Origin: Vescimonas sanitatis | GTDB taxonomy: Bacteria; Bacillota; Clostridia; Oscillospirales; Oscillospiraceae | NCBI RefSeq assembly: GCF_049060325.1 | Contig: NZ_JBMGPW010000007.1 | Span: 1 to 64,000, forward strand | Reading direction: 5' to 3' | Length of the DNA: 64,000 bases | Shown: one piece after another, positions 7,664-15,905 of the stretch | Position numbering within the stretch: position 1 is the first letter of the stretch | Layout of the letters: each line of letters opens with the position of its first letter | Notes under the pieces: model-generated | What the model saw: the letters and a program-made list of their open reading frames with translations, nothing else | Told to the model about the DNA's origin: nothing | Databases searched by the model: none | Translations under genes and position numbers: made by a program

Positions 7664-9403
7664 ATGTATGCCAAGATATTACATGATATACAGCAAACCT
7701 ATTATCAAGACAATTACGCAAACGATGGCCAGCGTTTTGTAGCATGGTATTTACGGAACATCCATGGGTTAAATACTGTAGAGGCAAAGGACTGCATTAC
7801 AGATGGCGCCAATGACAAGCAGATAGACGCTGTTTATATCAATAATCAAGATTCTACCATCTATATCATTCAGGGAAAGTTTATGTCTGGTGAGTATATA
7901 GATGCCGAACCTGTTAGGGAAGTGTTGTCTTCGTGGATTTTGGTTCAGGACTTAAATCAGTTGCAGGATGCCGCAAATTCTAAATTAAAGGTCAAAATCA
8001 ATGAAATTTCTGCAGCATTAGACGATGACTATGAGATTTGTTTTGAACTGGTAACGACTGCAAAGTTGACTGATCAGGCTCAGATGGATGCGGATGCATT
8101 TAGCAAGAAGTTATCAGACAGCGAAGAACTGAACGCCAACTTCGTTGTAGTTGACGATGAAATGCTAAAGGTCAAATATGACGAGGCACTTAACAAAACC
8201 AATAACTACATCAATTTCACTTTTCAACTTGAATCTGGGAAATACCTTGATGTAGAGTTAAATGGCACTCGCGCTGTATTGGCAGCTATACCTCTTAAGG
8301 ATTGCGTAAACATTCCAGGTATTAAAGACGGAAGGCTTTTCAGAAAAAATGTTCGACAATCTCTTGGAAATAGCAACAAAGTCAACAAGGGTATAGCTAA
8401 GACAATCAAGAAAGAACCTGGAGATTTTTTCTTTTGTCACAATGGCATAACAGCGCTTTGTTCGAAGATGGACATTCAGAATGGGCAGTTAACTGTAAAA
8501 GACCTGAACATTGTAAATGGATGCCAGAGCCTTAGCACAATTTTTAGTTGTGGAGAGGCAGCTAAAAAGTCATACGGATATATCCTGTTTAAGTTCTATG
8601 AGATGGCAAACAGTGAAAAAGCTGACAAAATCACTAACTCCACGAACTCTCAAAGTGCTGTAAAAGCTAGAGATTTACGAAGCAATGATAAGATTGTACT
8701 GAGCATAAAGAAAAACTATGAGCAGACTTACCCAAACGGTTACATGGTTACTAAGCGTGGAGAAAATGTTGATACAACAAGGTATGATGCTGGGCACATC
8801 ATACAGCTTACGGACTTGGGGAAAGAACTGATTGCATGGCACTCACAGCGTCCAACCTTGTCTTATAGCGAAACAAAGATATTTGACATTTACTTTAATC
8901 AACTGTTTAAGAAGGACTATCCAGCAGAAGATGTACAGGCACTACATGAATTACACAGTGCCATTATGAGTAGGTGGAATCCTGATAATCCAATGGGTCT
9001 TGATGAAACCTTACTTGCGATGAAGTCTTATGCCCCATTTCACCATTTGTATGCTGTATCTATAGTATTTGCTGAGGTTAGCAATATGAGTGAAATGGTT
9101 CCTCGCCCTAGTAAAGTACTAGCACAATTAAAGGAATGTGGCATGATGGACACAATTATAAACATTGCTGGTAAAACATTGAATCGAGCTTTCAAAAATG
9201 CGAACAGCAAGGCTGTCGCGGAAAATCGAGTATTTAGTCCTCAAAACTGGATAAAGTCAAAAGCATCTATTGTGTCTTTGACAGAGGCTCTTCGTGTGCG
9301 TTTAGATGCCATGGAAGATGATGAAACAAATCTCGGCGCAAAAGTCCAAAGCTGTTGTAAATTGGAAAAGCAGGACTTTGAATCAAGATGGACTGCTGAC
9401 TAA
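7664..9403 (+). CDS. AIPR family abortive-infection protein
   Basis: 579 aa. The N-terminus has a nuclease-like PD-(D/E)XK pattern: DKQID with Asp55, then IIQGK at 68-72. The central and C-terminal parts match AIPR: LFRKNVRQSLG, FFFCHNGITALC, IVNGCQSLST, and the TNSQSAVKARDLRSND segment. AIPR proteins are linked to phage abortive infection and are often found with restriction or phosphorothioate systems. GGAGG lies 8 bases before the ATG. As the last gene of the transposon, it suggests a mobile anti-phage cargo together with the Mrr protein at 5670; that pairing is inference. Confidence 0.85.
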   Translation: MYAKILHDIQQTYYQDNYANDGQRFVAWYLRNIHGLNTVEAKDCITDGANDKQIDAVYINNQDSTIYIIQGKFMSGEYIDAEPVREVLSSWILVQDLNQLQDAANSKLKVKINEISAALDDDYEICFELVTTAKLTDQAQMDADAFSKKLSDSEELNANFVVVDDEMLKVKYDEALNKTNNYINFTFQLESGKYLDVELNGTRAVLAAIPLKDCVNIPGIKDGRLFRKNVRQSLGNSNKVNKGIAKTIKKEPGDFFFCHNGITALCSKMDIQNGQLTVKDLNIVNGCQSLSTIFSCGEAAKKSYGYILFKFYEMANSEKADKITNSTNSQSAVKARDLRSNDKIVLSIKKNYEQTYPNGYMVTKRGENVDTTRYDAGHIIQLTDLGKELIAWHSQRPTLSYSETKIFDIYFNQLFKKDYPAEDVQALHELHSAIMSRWNPDNPMGLDETLLAMKSYAPFHHLYAVSIVFAEVSNMSEMVPRPSKVLAQLKECGMMDTIINIAGKTLNRAFKNANSKAVAENRVFSPQNWIKSKASIVSLTEALRVRLDAMEDDETNLGAKVQSCCKLEKQDFESRWTAD

Positions 9404-9410
9404 CTTGTAT

Positions 9411-9450
9411 AAAAAGAGGCAGGAACCGTTACGGCTCCTGCCTCTTTTTA
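9411..9450 (+). terminator. Terminator of AIPR gene
   Basis: AAAAAGAGGCAGGAACCGT / ACGGCTCCTGCCTCTTTTT, a long near-perfect stem with a T-run at the right end of the transposon. Confidence 0.9.
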
Positions 9451-9496
9451 TGTCCCCTAATGAATAAATCTACATTAGAATAGGCTAACCAAGCAG

Positions 9497-9521
9497 TAGC
9501 AACAATTAACTTAAAAGGGAG
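9497..9521 (-). repeat. Right terminal inverted repeat
   Basis: Ends TTAAAAGGGAG and carries TAGCAACA at its inner side, the complement of the left end. The TTGGGAAA target duplication follows directly at 9522-9529. Confidence 0.85.
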
Positions 9522-9529
9522 TTGGGAAA

Positions 9530-9615
9530 AGCAAGGCTCCCGGGCAACAGATGATATCTGTCGCCCGGGAGCTCCCCTCCTGTCGCGCGGGGCCTGTACC
9601 TCGCGCCCCCTACGT
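9530..9615 (-). ncRNA. Putative small RNA, copy A
   Basis: Transcript inferred on the minus strand, starting near 9615. Hairpin 2 (9585-9606, GCGCGAGG..CCCCGCGC with one mismatch) is followed by the purine-rich linker GACAGGAGGGG and a 16-bp terminal hairpin (9537-9571) ending in four T. Copies at 15797 and 20106 share the order of promoter, hairpin, linker and terminator hairpin. Their stem sequences differ yet still pair, which points to a structured RNA. The class is not one I recognise. It is divergent from surface paralogue 2. Confidence 0.6.
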
Positions 9616-9621
9616 TGTTTC

Positions 9622-9650
9622 ATGGTAGCACTCTGAAATCTGGTTTTCAA
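9622..9650 (-). promoter_or_regulatory. Promoter of small RNA copy A
   Basis: Minus strand TTGAAA (9645-9650), 17-bp spacer ending TGC, then TACCAT (9622-9627). The same boxes and spacing occur at the other two copies with different spacer sequences. Confidence 0.65.
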
Positions 9651-9719
9651 GAAAATTGGCGATTTCTTAACGGCATCTTAACGGAACATTCACAGATGTA
9701 CCCCCGCGCCCGGGGGCGC

Positions 9720-10287
9720 ACCACCCAAAGCCGCCCTCCGGGCGGCTTTGGCGCGATTTGATAATCGCCCGCCCGAGAGAAGAAAACGCCCCTACCGTGG
9801 CTGGGGCAAGTGGCCGCGTAAGCCTCCGCGCCGCCGGGACGGCGAAACTTCCTTTTACGCACAAAAACACAGACAACGCTTTCACCGAATAAATTGTAAC
9901 CGAATTATGAACGGCTTTTGGCCGCTATCAGCGTCAAAGCAGTTTACATAATGACTTTTCGATTTTGACTGGAAAATTTTTCCAGCGAAGTTGTTGCGTT
10001 TTTTGAAAATCTCGATTTGAATTGCATAAATGCTGCGTTACACAAGAATTACGCTTTACAGGCGCTCAGATAAATTGCGTAAATTCCTGGTAAATTATGG
10101 AAGAAATGGAAATTATTTCCAATTTCGGGCGATTTTTAACGGCGCGGTGTCACTACCTCAAAAATGGAAATAACTGGTAATAAAATCCGTAAAAATTTTT
10201 ACAACATAATGATGTTTACGTTGTAAACGGTGGTCCGAGTGATGAAGCCGAACCGGACACAAACAAATTTTTATGGAGGAAACAAAC
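9720..10287 (+). promoter_or_regulatory. Conserved leader, copy 2 of 3
   Basis: About 570 bp nearly identical to 16061-16631. The first 180 bp is a G+C-rich repeat (CACCACCCAAAGCCGCC...). From about 9890 on, the A/T-rich leader also matches the one before gene 600. The inverted repeat TTTACAAC/GTTGTAAA lies at 10198-10205 and 10220-10227. Reading frames on the minus strand across 9647-9885 are repeat-derived and not supported. Confidence 0.75.
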
Positions 10288-11109
10288 ATGAAGAAGATCA
10301 TTGCAACTGTGCTGGCCATGGTCATGGCTCTGGCACTGTGCACCACCGCTTTCGCGGCGTCTCAGACCTATGATGTCTTCGGTAAGGATAGCGATGTCGC
10401 TCTCGCCGAGGAAGTCACCGTAACCTACCACAAGGCTGACGCTGATGAAAACACCATTGCTTACTATGCGCTGAGTGGCGACCAATTCAAGGACGAATAT
10501 TACGTCAAGGTCACTAAGGCTTCCGATGCTAGCTTGGTTCTGAAGTATACTGGCAAGACTACTGTTGCCATGTACCTCAAAGAAGTTAAAGAAGTCAAGT
10601 ATACCGATGGCGAGGCGGCTGCATATACTAATCTGGGTAGCAAGTGCGGTCAGGTCAACTACAAGGATATCGCTGGTGCCGACAAGAAGACCAAGTTCTA
10701 TACCGCTACCAATGATAACGACGATGTGATTCTGTTCTCCGATGTTACTGGTGGCAACAGCAAGCTGCTGGTTGGCGGCGAAGTCCTCGTTCTGACTGAG
10801 GTTGGTAAGCTGTCCGATAAAGTCGTTCCTCACACTTGGGTTATCGATAACGAGAAGCTGACCGCTAAGTGCTCCGCTTGCGGCGCCACCGCTAAGGTCT
10901 ATGAGAATTACACCGAGGTTCCCTCCGGCGCTACCGCTGAGCAGGTCGCTGGTGTGTGGGTTGTTGCTGACAAGACCGCTGACCCCACCACTGAGACCAA
11001 CAAGCCCTCCCCCAAGACCTTTGACGCTGGTATCGCTATGTACGTCGGTATGGCTCTGACCTCCGTCGCCGGCTCCGCCGTCGTCATCGGCAAGAAAAAG
11101 GAGTTCTAA
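10288..11109 (+). CDS. Exported surface protein with SPKTF sorting-type tail, paralogue 2
   Basis: 273 aa. It has the same signal peptide as the proteins at 600 and 16632, with cleavage predicted after AFA. The mature middle (starting SQTYDVFGKD) is clearly different in sequence, though KCGQ, HTWV and a CSACG knuckle sit at matching places. The tail is again SPKTFDAG, a hydrophobic segment and KKKEF, coded by nearly identical DNA. Start chosen at 10288 behind GGAGG. A sortase-anchored or membrane-held surface protein is inferred; no sortase is in the window. Function unknown. Confidence 0.85.
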   Translation: MKKIIATVLAMVMALALCTTAFAASQTYDVFGKDSDVALAEEVTVTYHKADADENTIAYYALSGDQFKDEYYVKVTKASDASLVLKYTGKTTVAMYLKEVKEVKYTDGEAAAYTNLGSKCGQVNYKDIAGADKKTKFYTATNDNDDVILFSDVTGGNSKLLVGGEVLVLTEVGKLSDKVVPHTWVIDNEKLTAKCSACGATAKVYENYTEVPSGATAEQVAGVWVVADKTADPTTETNKPSPKTFDAGIAMYVGMALTSVAGSAVVIGKKKEF

Positions 11110-11117
11110 TTAAACTC

Positions 11118-11153
11118 AAAAAAGAGAAAGGCCCGCTGGGCCTTTCTTTTTTT
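11118..11153 (+). terminator. Terminator of surface paralogue 2
   Basis: AAAAAAGAGAAAGGCCC / GGGCCTTTCTTTTTTT, as for paralogues 1 and 3. Confidence 0.9.
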
Positions 11154-11456
11154 GCCTTTAATTATTCCTGGCCTGTCGGCCAGGGATTTTGCGCCCTGTG
11201 GGGCGCGGTTTTCTCTGTCACTTTCTTTGCCGAAAGAAAGTGACCAAAGAAACGGCTTAAGGGAAGGGGGATTCCGATTTCCCCCTTCCCTTAAGAAACC
11301 CATCCCCTTGAAGCGGCCAAAGAAGGGGCGGACGTGCGCGTCCCCCCTTCTTTGGAAATATCCCCCCTCGGGGAGGGAACGAGGGGGCGGATTGCCGCGT
11401 CGCTTCGCTCCTCGCAATGACAGATAAGGGGGATTCCGCGCTCTGCGGGTTGGCAA
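11154..11456. repeat. Intergenic repeat block
   Basis: One hairpin unit of the kind seen at 1541-2090 (CCTGGCCTGTCGGCCAGG). Then come G+C-rich inverted pieces: CACTTTCTTTGCCGAAAGAAAGTG near 11219-11242 and GGGAAGGGGGATTCC / CCCCCTTCCC nearby. A CGGATTGCCGCG..CGCAATGACA segment follows that resembles bases 48-95. No gene is supported. Confidence 0.65.
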
Positions 11457-11489
11457 CAAAAGGCAGCACCTTGCGGTGCTGCCTTTTTC
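11457..11489. terminator. Bidirectional terminator
   Basis: AAAAGGCAGCACC / GGTGCTGCCTTTTT around TTGC. It lies directly 3' of the minus-strand gene ending at 11491. Confidence 0.85.
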
Positions 11490-11490
11490 A

Positions 11491-11967
11491 TCAATCGCCT
11501 TGGGATTCTTTGCCGGTAATGTGCTCCGGAATGATCTTTACCAGCATGGTGCGCTGCATGGAGTGCTCGGCGCAGAGAACGGCCCGGGACATGGAAACCG
11601 GGTCCAGCGCCTGCACCAGCAGCTTCAGGGCGTACATCTTTTCCTCCGGGTCCTGCACCAGTACGGCCCTGCCCTGCACGAGGGCGGACTTGTAGGCAGT
11701 GGTCAGCTCGCCGGGGATCAGCTCTGCCTTGGACACGGCGGACAGGCATACAGGTGGCTCCTTCGTCAGGATGTCCCACTTGCGGCCGGCGCCGGCGCAA
11801 TGAAAATACACCGCATTGCCCTGCTCGTCGGCCACATGGTTCACGGGCACACAATAGGGGGCGCCGTCACTGTCGGTCATGGCCAGGGTGGCATAGGTGG
11901 CGTCACGCAGCACCTGCCAGGCAAAGGCGGCGTCACGTTCCTTGTCTTTTCTGCGCATAGGATGCAT
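11491..11967 (-). CDS. NimA-like pyridoxamine-phosphate-oxidase-fold flavoprotein
   Basis: 158 aa, with GGAGG 7 bases before ATG 11967. The opening MRRKDKERD, then ATLAMTDSDGAPYCVPVNH and YFHCAGAGRKWDIL, is the split-barrel flavin-binding pattern of the NimA/PNPOx-like family. Members named NimA reduce nitroimidazoles, but most relatives are uncharacterised and the substrate here is unknown. It lies downstream of the ATP-grasp gene and might share its transcript. Confidence 0.85.
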   Translation of the reverse strand: MHPMRRKDKERDAAFAWQVLRDATYATLAMTDSDGAPYCVPVNHVADEQGNAVYFHCAGAGRKWDILTKEPPVCLSAVSKAELIPGELTTAYKSALVQGRAVLVQDPEEKMYALKLLVQALDPVSMSRAVLCAEHSMQRTMLVKIIPEHITGKESQGD

Positions 11968-12020
11968 GGTCTGTCCTCCTTATCTCTGTTTCGCCCCGCG
12001 GGGCGCAGCATACGGTTTCA

Positions 12021-13037
12021 TCACATAATGGGGCGGCCCAGCAGCTTCTCGAACCGGGGCAGCATACCCTCGTCCACATGGCCGGCGTTCTGGCACATAT
12101 CGTAACCGGGCAGGTTGTTGCCCTCCACCAGCACGGGGCCGTCCGGCGTGATGGCCACGTCCCAGCCGATATATTTCAGGTGCGCCTCCACCCGCCTGGA
12201 CGCGGTGCGGCACAGCTCCAGCGCCTGGTCGAACAGGGGGATCTGGAAGCCCATGATCTCTGTACCGGTGACGGGGTGGCGCTCGTAATATTTGCCGGTC
12301 TTGTCGCAGAAGGCGGGGCGGTACAGCTGGCCATGCTCGTTCACCGGGGCGTACATACCGCCGGAGGAGACGTTGTCCACGCACACGCCGCCCATGCCCA
12401 TACGGACCAGGGCATAGACCATCTGCGCGCCCTGCGCTGTCACCAGCGTGACGATACGGACGGTGTTCACCGAGTCGGGGCACAGCTTATTCATGTCCGG
12501 GTGCTGGCGGATGGGCTCCTCGATCAGCAGCTGGCCGCCCTTGACCAGCCGGTCATACAGAGCGTCGTAATCGTCGATGTCCGCTGTGATAAGACGCTGG
12601 ATGCCCTCGCCGCCGCACAGCCCGGCGGGCTTGCAGAAGATGGCCTCCGTGCCGGCGCAGAAGTCCCGCAGGCCCGCGGCGTCCGTCTTACGCAGGTCCA
12701 GGAAGCGGCGCTTCAGCAGGTCGGAGAAGATGGTGTCGAACTCGATCTTGTCGTTGAGTTGATAGAAATACGCCGGATCGTTCATCTGCCGGGTCAGGGC
12801 CTGGTTCTGCACGGCGGTCATATAGGTCTTCCGCACCGCGCCGCGGCGGTTCGCAAAGCCGAACACGTGGTAGTCCAGATAGCCGATGCCGTAGCGCACC
12901 TCGCACCATACCATGTCGCAGAAAATGGCCAGGCGGTTTTTGCCTGTCTCCTCATGGACGGCGTTGATGTGCAGCTTCATCCGCGCGAAGCTGAGATGCT
13001 TCAGCTGGCGAAAAAAGGTCGCAAGTTTTCTTCCCAT
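12021..13037 (-). CDS. Sugar-transfer-associated ATP-grasp protein
   Basis: 338 aa. The C-terminal two thirds match the ATP-grasp domain of surface-polysaccharide clusters: FCKPAGLCGGEGI, LLIEEPIRQHPDMNKLCPDSVNTVRIVT and, near the end, WDVAITPDGPVLVEGNN with the metal-binding Glu/Asn. Such proteins probably join an acid to an amine or hydroxyl using ATP while decorating glycans. It is adjacent to and co-oriented with the flippase at 13089 (51 bp apart), so the two probably act on the same envelope polymer. Confidence 0.85.
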   Translation of the reverse strand: MGRKLATFFRQLKHLSFARMKLHINAVHEETGKNRLAIFCDMVWCEVRYGIGYLDYHVFGFANRRGAVRKTYMTAVQNQALTRQMNDPAYFYQLNDKIEFDTIFSDLLKRRFLDLRKTDAAGLRDFCAGTEAIFCKPAGLCGGEGIQRLITADIDDYDALYDRLVKGGQLLIEEPIRQHPDMNKLCPDSVNTVRIVTLVTAQGAQMVYALVRMGMGGVCVDNVSSGGMYAPVNEHGQLYRPAFCDKTGKYYERHPVTGTEIMGFQIPLFDQALELCRTASRRVEAHLKYIGWDVAITPDGPVLVEGNNLPGYDMCQNAGHVDEGMLPRFEKLLGRPIM

Positions 13038-13088
13038 AACAGAGTACCTCCCTTTTTTCTTCCCGCCGCGCAGGGGCGGAAAGACAGA

Positions 13089-14606
13089 TCATTGCCGATG
13101 CAGTATCCGCCGCAGCGGTCCGGTCACCAGACCGCGCTCATAGCGGTTCATGCCGAACAGCCACATACTGGCGGCGTACACCGCCACAAACAGCAGTCCC
13201 GGCGGGATCAGCTGCCAGTAGGTGGCGGGATGGACGAACACCGCCAGCAGCACCGCCACGGTGGTGGGCAGCACCATGGCCGGCAGCAGATGGCTGATAT
13301 GCCGCCAGAAGCCGGGAATGTTCAGGCCGATGTGTTTATAGTAGTAGCGGTTCATCAGGAACACGTTGCCCACCAGCGTGGCGACCGCCGTGCCGATGGC
13401 CGCGCCCAGGCCCTGCCATTTCATACACAGGGGGATGGAGATCACGATGTTGCCCACCAGTACGCCCAGATAGACCAGCGAACGGTATTTGTGCATATTC
13501 TTGGCACGCTGTATCTCGATGCCCACGGTCTGTATGTTGGTCCACAGGCAGGCGAAGAACAGCAGCAGCGCGGTCCAATAGTCGATGCGGAACTGCTCGC
13601 CGCCGCCCCACAGCACCACGAAGGACTGGCCGATAGCCACGAAGCCCAGGAATATGCCGCCCAGCAGGATGAACTGCAGCCGTCCCACCTTGGTGAACAG
13701 GGCGTCCAGCGTCCGCATGGGGGCGTTCTCCGCCACCAGACGGTGGACGCGGGGCGTCATCACGTTGGAGATGGCGTTTCCGAACAGCAGGAAATAGTTG
13801 TTCAGCTGCGAGGCGATGACGTAGACCGTCACCGCGGCGGAGCCGTGGAACCACGTCAGCAGCTGCCGGTCGATGGACCAGTTGATGTTGTCCACCACAA
13901 TGCCGATGAACACATACAGCGTAAAGCCGAACATCTCACGCAGCAGCGCGAAGTCGTAGTGCCGGAAGGCAAAGGGCATTTTCAGCCGTGTCAGGCAGTA
14001 GGTGATATTGATCACGCCGCTGAGCACCGTGAAGATCAGCGAGACGATGGTCAGCGTCACGGACCGGTAGCCTATCAGCAGCAGGGGGATCATAATGAGG
14101 GGGTTCAGCACCTGCTTGCCCATGGCTACGATCTTCTGGAACAGATACCTCTCGTTGATGGTCACATGGCTCTCGAACACGCTGATGGGGAACGTCAGCG
14201 CAGCATTGACCGACATGATACGCAGCAGCCGCTGGGCAAGGTCGATCTCCTCCGCTGTCAGCTTCTTGCCGAACACCACATCGCAGTAGGACAGCCCGAA
14301 GCCGATGGCCAGCACCAGCGCGCCCAGAATGAGGTACGTTATCAGGAACATACCGTTCAGCTTGGCGCAGCCCTTCTTGTCGCCGGCGGCACGGAAGCGG
14401 GAGTAATACCGCACATAGGCGCTGCCCAGGCCGAAGCTCAGTAAATTCAGATAGGAGATGATCGGCAGCACCGCCTGGTACACGCCGAACTCGCTGTCGC
14501 CCAGCTGTCGGAGCATGATGGGCGTGTAGACCAGCGAGATAACGGTGCTCAGCGCCATGGACACATAGCTCAGCGCGGCGCCTGCCCGTATTTGGTTCAC
14601 TTGCAA
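13089..14606 (-). CDS. Polysaccharide flippase (Wzx/MurJ-like, MATE superfamily)
   Basis: 505 aa from TTG at 14606. About 14 membrane segments; the N-terminal YVSMALSTVISLVYTPIMLRQLG is typical of Wzx-type lipid-linked oligosaccharide flippases. The in-frame ATG at 14633 is rejected as start because it lies only a few bases past the -10 box and has no ribosome site, while AGGAAG sits 7 bases before the TTG. It probably moves the undecaprenyl-linked unit handled by the ATP-grasp partner. The gene is divergent from the WYL regulator. Confidence 0.85.
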   Translation of the reverse strand: MQVNQIRAGAALSYVSMALSTVISLVYTPIMLRQLGDSEFGVYQAVLPIISYLNLLSFGLGSAYVRYYSRFRAAGDKKGCAKLNGMFLITYLILGALVLAIGFGLSYCDVVFGKKLTAEEIDLAQRLLRIMSVNAALTFPISVFESHVTINERYLFQKIVAMGKQVLNPLIMIPLLLIGYRSVTLTIVSLIFTVLSGVINITYCLTRLKMPFAFRHYDFALLREMFGFTLYVFIGIVVDNINWSIDRQLLTWFHGSAAVTVYVIASQLNNYFLLFGNAISNVMTPRVHRLVAENAPMRTLDALFTKVGRLQFILLGGIFLGFVAIGQSFVVLWGGGEQFRIDYWTALLLFFACLWTNIQTVGIEIQRAKNMHKYRSLVYLGVLVGNIVISIPLCMKWQGLGAAIGTAVATLVGNVFLMNRYYYKHIGLNIPGFWRHISHLLPAMVLPTTVAVLLAVFVHPATYWQLIPPGLLFVAVYAASMWLFGMNRYERGLVTGPLRRILHRQ

Positions 14607-14641
14607 CGCCGCACTTCCTTTCGTCGATAGCATAGCACTTT

Positions 14642-14670
14642 ATTATAGCCTAAAAGTACGTGTATGTAAA
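14642..14670 (-). promoter_or_regulatory. Promoter of flippase operon
   Basis: Minus strand TTTACA (14665-14670), 17 bp, consensus TATAAT (14642-14647). The predicted start of transcription is near 14635, which decides the TTG start at 14606. Confidence 0.8.
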
Positions 14671-14746
14671 GTCGAACGCCGGTAAAAAGTGGTTTTCTTT
14701 CCTGCCCGTATCTGGTACAATGGGACAAATGAAGGGAGGGTGCGCC

Positions 14747-15733
14747 ATGGCCAATAAAAAGCTGAAGCTGCTGTATCTGGCGCGGTATCTGCGGGAGGAA
14801 ACAGACGAGCGCCACCCCAGGACCGTTCAGGATATGATCGCTTATTTGGAACGCCAGGGTATTTCCGCCGAGCGCAAAAGCATCTATGACGACCTGGAGC
14901 TGCTGGAGCTGTACGGCATGGATGTGCAGGCTGTCCGGGGCAAGACCTACGGCTATTTTCTTGGCGAACGGGAGTTCCAGCTGCCGGAGCTGAAGCTGCT
15001 CATTGATGTGGTACAGGCGTCGCCCTTTCTCACACAGAGCAAGAGCATGGAGCTTATCGCCAAGCTGGAGCAGCTCACCAGCCGCCCCAATGCCCGCCAG
15101 CTGCGCCGTCAGGTCTACGTCATGGACCGGGTCCGCACCCACAATGAGAAGCTCTATTACGCCATCGACGGTCTGAATACCGCCATCAACGATGACCGCA
15201 AGGTCACGTTTCGCTACTTCGACTGGACACCTGATGGCGGCAAGGCCTACCGCCGCGGCGGCGCGCCCTATGAGACGAACCCGGTGGCCCTCTGCGTGGA
15301 TAAGCATTACTATCTGGTGGCTTACGACCCGGCCATTCAGGACTATCGCCACTACCGTGTGGACCGTATGGAGTCCCTGACCGTTACCGATATACCCCGC
15401 GATCCGCTGCCGGAGCAGTTCGACCTGGGTAAATACGTCAAAACGATTTTCGATATGTACAATGGCCGCACCGAAACGGTGCAGCTGCGCTTTGACCGGG
15501 CCCTCATCAATGTAGTCATGGACCGCTTCGGCGCTGATGCGCATATCCGCCCAGATGGAGACCGTATCGCAGTTACCGCCCCGGTGGAGGTAGGTCCTAC
15601 ATTTTACGGCTGGCTGTTCCAGTTCGGCGGTCAGGCCGAGCTTCTTGCGCCCGACCCTGTGCGCCGTGATTTCACCGAACACTGCCGGCAGGCACTGGAT
15701 AGTTATCGCGGCGATGATGCGCCGAACAGTTGA
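14747..15733 (+). CDS. WYL-domain transcriptional regulator
   Basis: 328 aa from ATG 14747 behind GGGAGGG. Residues 1-60 form a winged helix (KLLYLARYLREETDERHPRT..DMIAYLERQGISAERKSIYDDLELL). The WYL ligand-binding domain follows (about 130-210: NPVALCVDKHYYLVAYDP, HYRVDRM), with a C-terminal extension. WYL proteins sense nucleotides or other small ligands and often control defence or surface genes. Its divergent position suggests control of the flippase/ATP-grasp operon; inference. Confidence 0.88.
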   Translation: MANKKLKLLYLARYLREETDERHPRTVQDMIAYLERQGISAERKSIYDDLELLELYGMDVQAVRGKTYGYFLGEREFQLPELKLLIDVVQASPFLTQSKSMELIAKLEQLTSRPNARQLRRQVYVMDRVRTHNEKLYYAIDGLNTAINDDRKVTFRYFDWTPDGGKAYRRGGAPYETNPVALCVDKHYYLVAYDPAIQDYRHYRVDRMESLTVTDIPRDPLPEQFDLGKYVKTIFDMYNGRTETVQLRFDRALINVVMDRFGADAHIRPDGDRIAVTAPVEVGPTFYGWLFQFGGQAELLAPDPVRRDFTEHCRQALDSYRGDDAPNS

Positions 15734-15756
15734 CCATAATTTTGTTATCGTAAACT

Positions 15757-15784
15757 AAAGCCGCCCATCAGGGCGGCTTTGACT
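15757..15784 (+). terminator. Terminator of WYL gene
   Basis: AAAGCCGCCC / GGGCGGCTTT with loop ATCA, shortly after the stop codon. Confidence 0.85.
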
Positions 15785-15796
15785 ATTTAATTTAAT

Positions 15797-15899
15797 AAAA
15801 AAACTCCCGGGACGCGGAGATATCCGCCTCCCGGGAGCCCTCCCTGTCGTGCAAAGCGCACCCCACGCTTCGCATCCCCCTCAGTAAATGGCTTTACCA
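15797..15899 (-). ncRNA. Putative small RNA, copy C
   Basis: Minus-strand transcript inferred from about 15899 to a terminator hairpin (15804-15837, CTCCCGGG arms) followed by seven T. Hairpin 2 (15850-15858 with 15866-15874) has a different sequence from copies A and B yet pairs fully, with one G-U. The linker GACAGGGAGGG is kept. This copy has the clearest terminator of the three. It is divergent from surface paralogue 3. Confidence 0.62.
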
Positions 15900-15905
15900 C
15901 AGATA

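Larger units (their letters stand above)
5286..9529 (+). mobile_element. IS1595-family transposon carrying defence-type passenger genes
   Basis: The element proper is 5294-9521 (4228 bp). It is flanked by an exact 8-bp direct repeat TTGGGAAA (5286-5293 and 9522-9529), the target-duplication length known for IS1595. The ends are imperfect inverted repeats (left 5294-5319, right 9497-9521) agreeing at TCCCTTTT, AAG, TAA and TGTTGCTA. Inside, all on the plus strand, are an Mrr-type nuclease, an ISXO2-like transposase and an AIPR protein. The DNA is visibly more A/T-rich than its flanks. A likely empty site can be rebuilt: removing the element restores a junction like that at 20101-20120. Confidence 0.9.

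Noticed and set aside
9647..9885. Short minus-strand frames (71 and 72 codons) upstream of surface paralogue 2
   Set aside because: They lie in the repeated leader shared with 16061-16240, have no ribosome site and are not kept in frame in the other copy.
12078..14444. 788-codon open frame opposite the ATP-grasp and flippase genes
   Set aside because: His/Gln/Arg-rich antisense translation with no domain and no start signal; the minus-strand genes are well supported.
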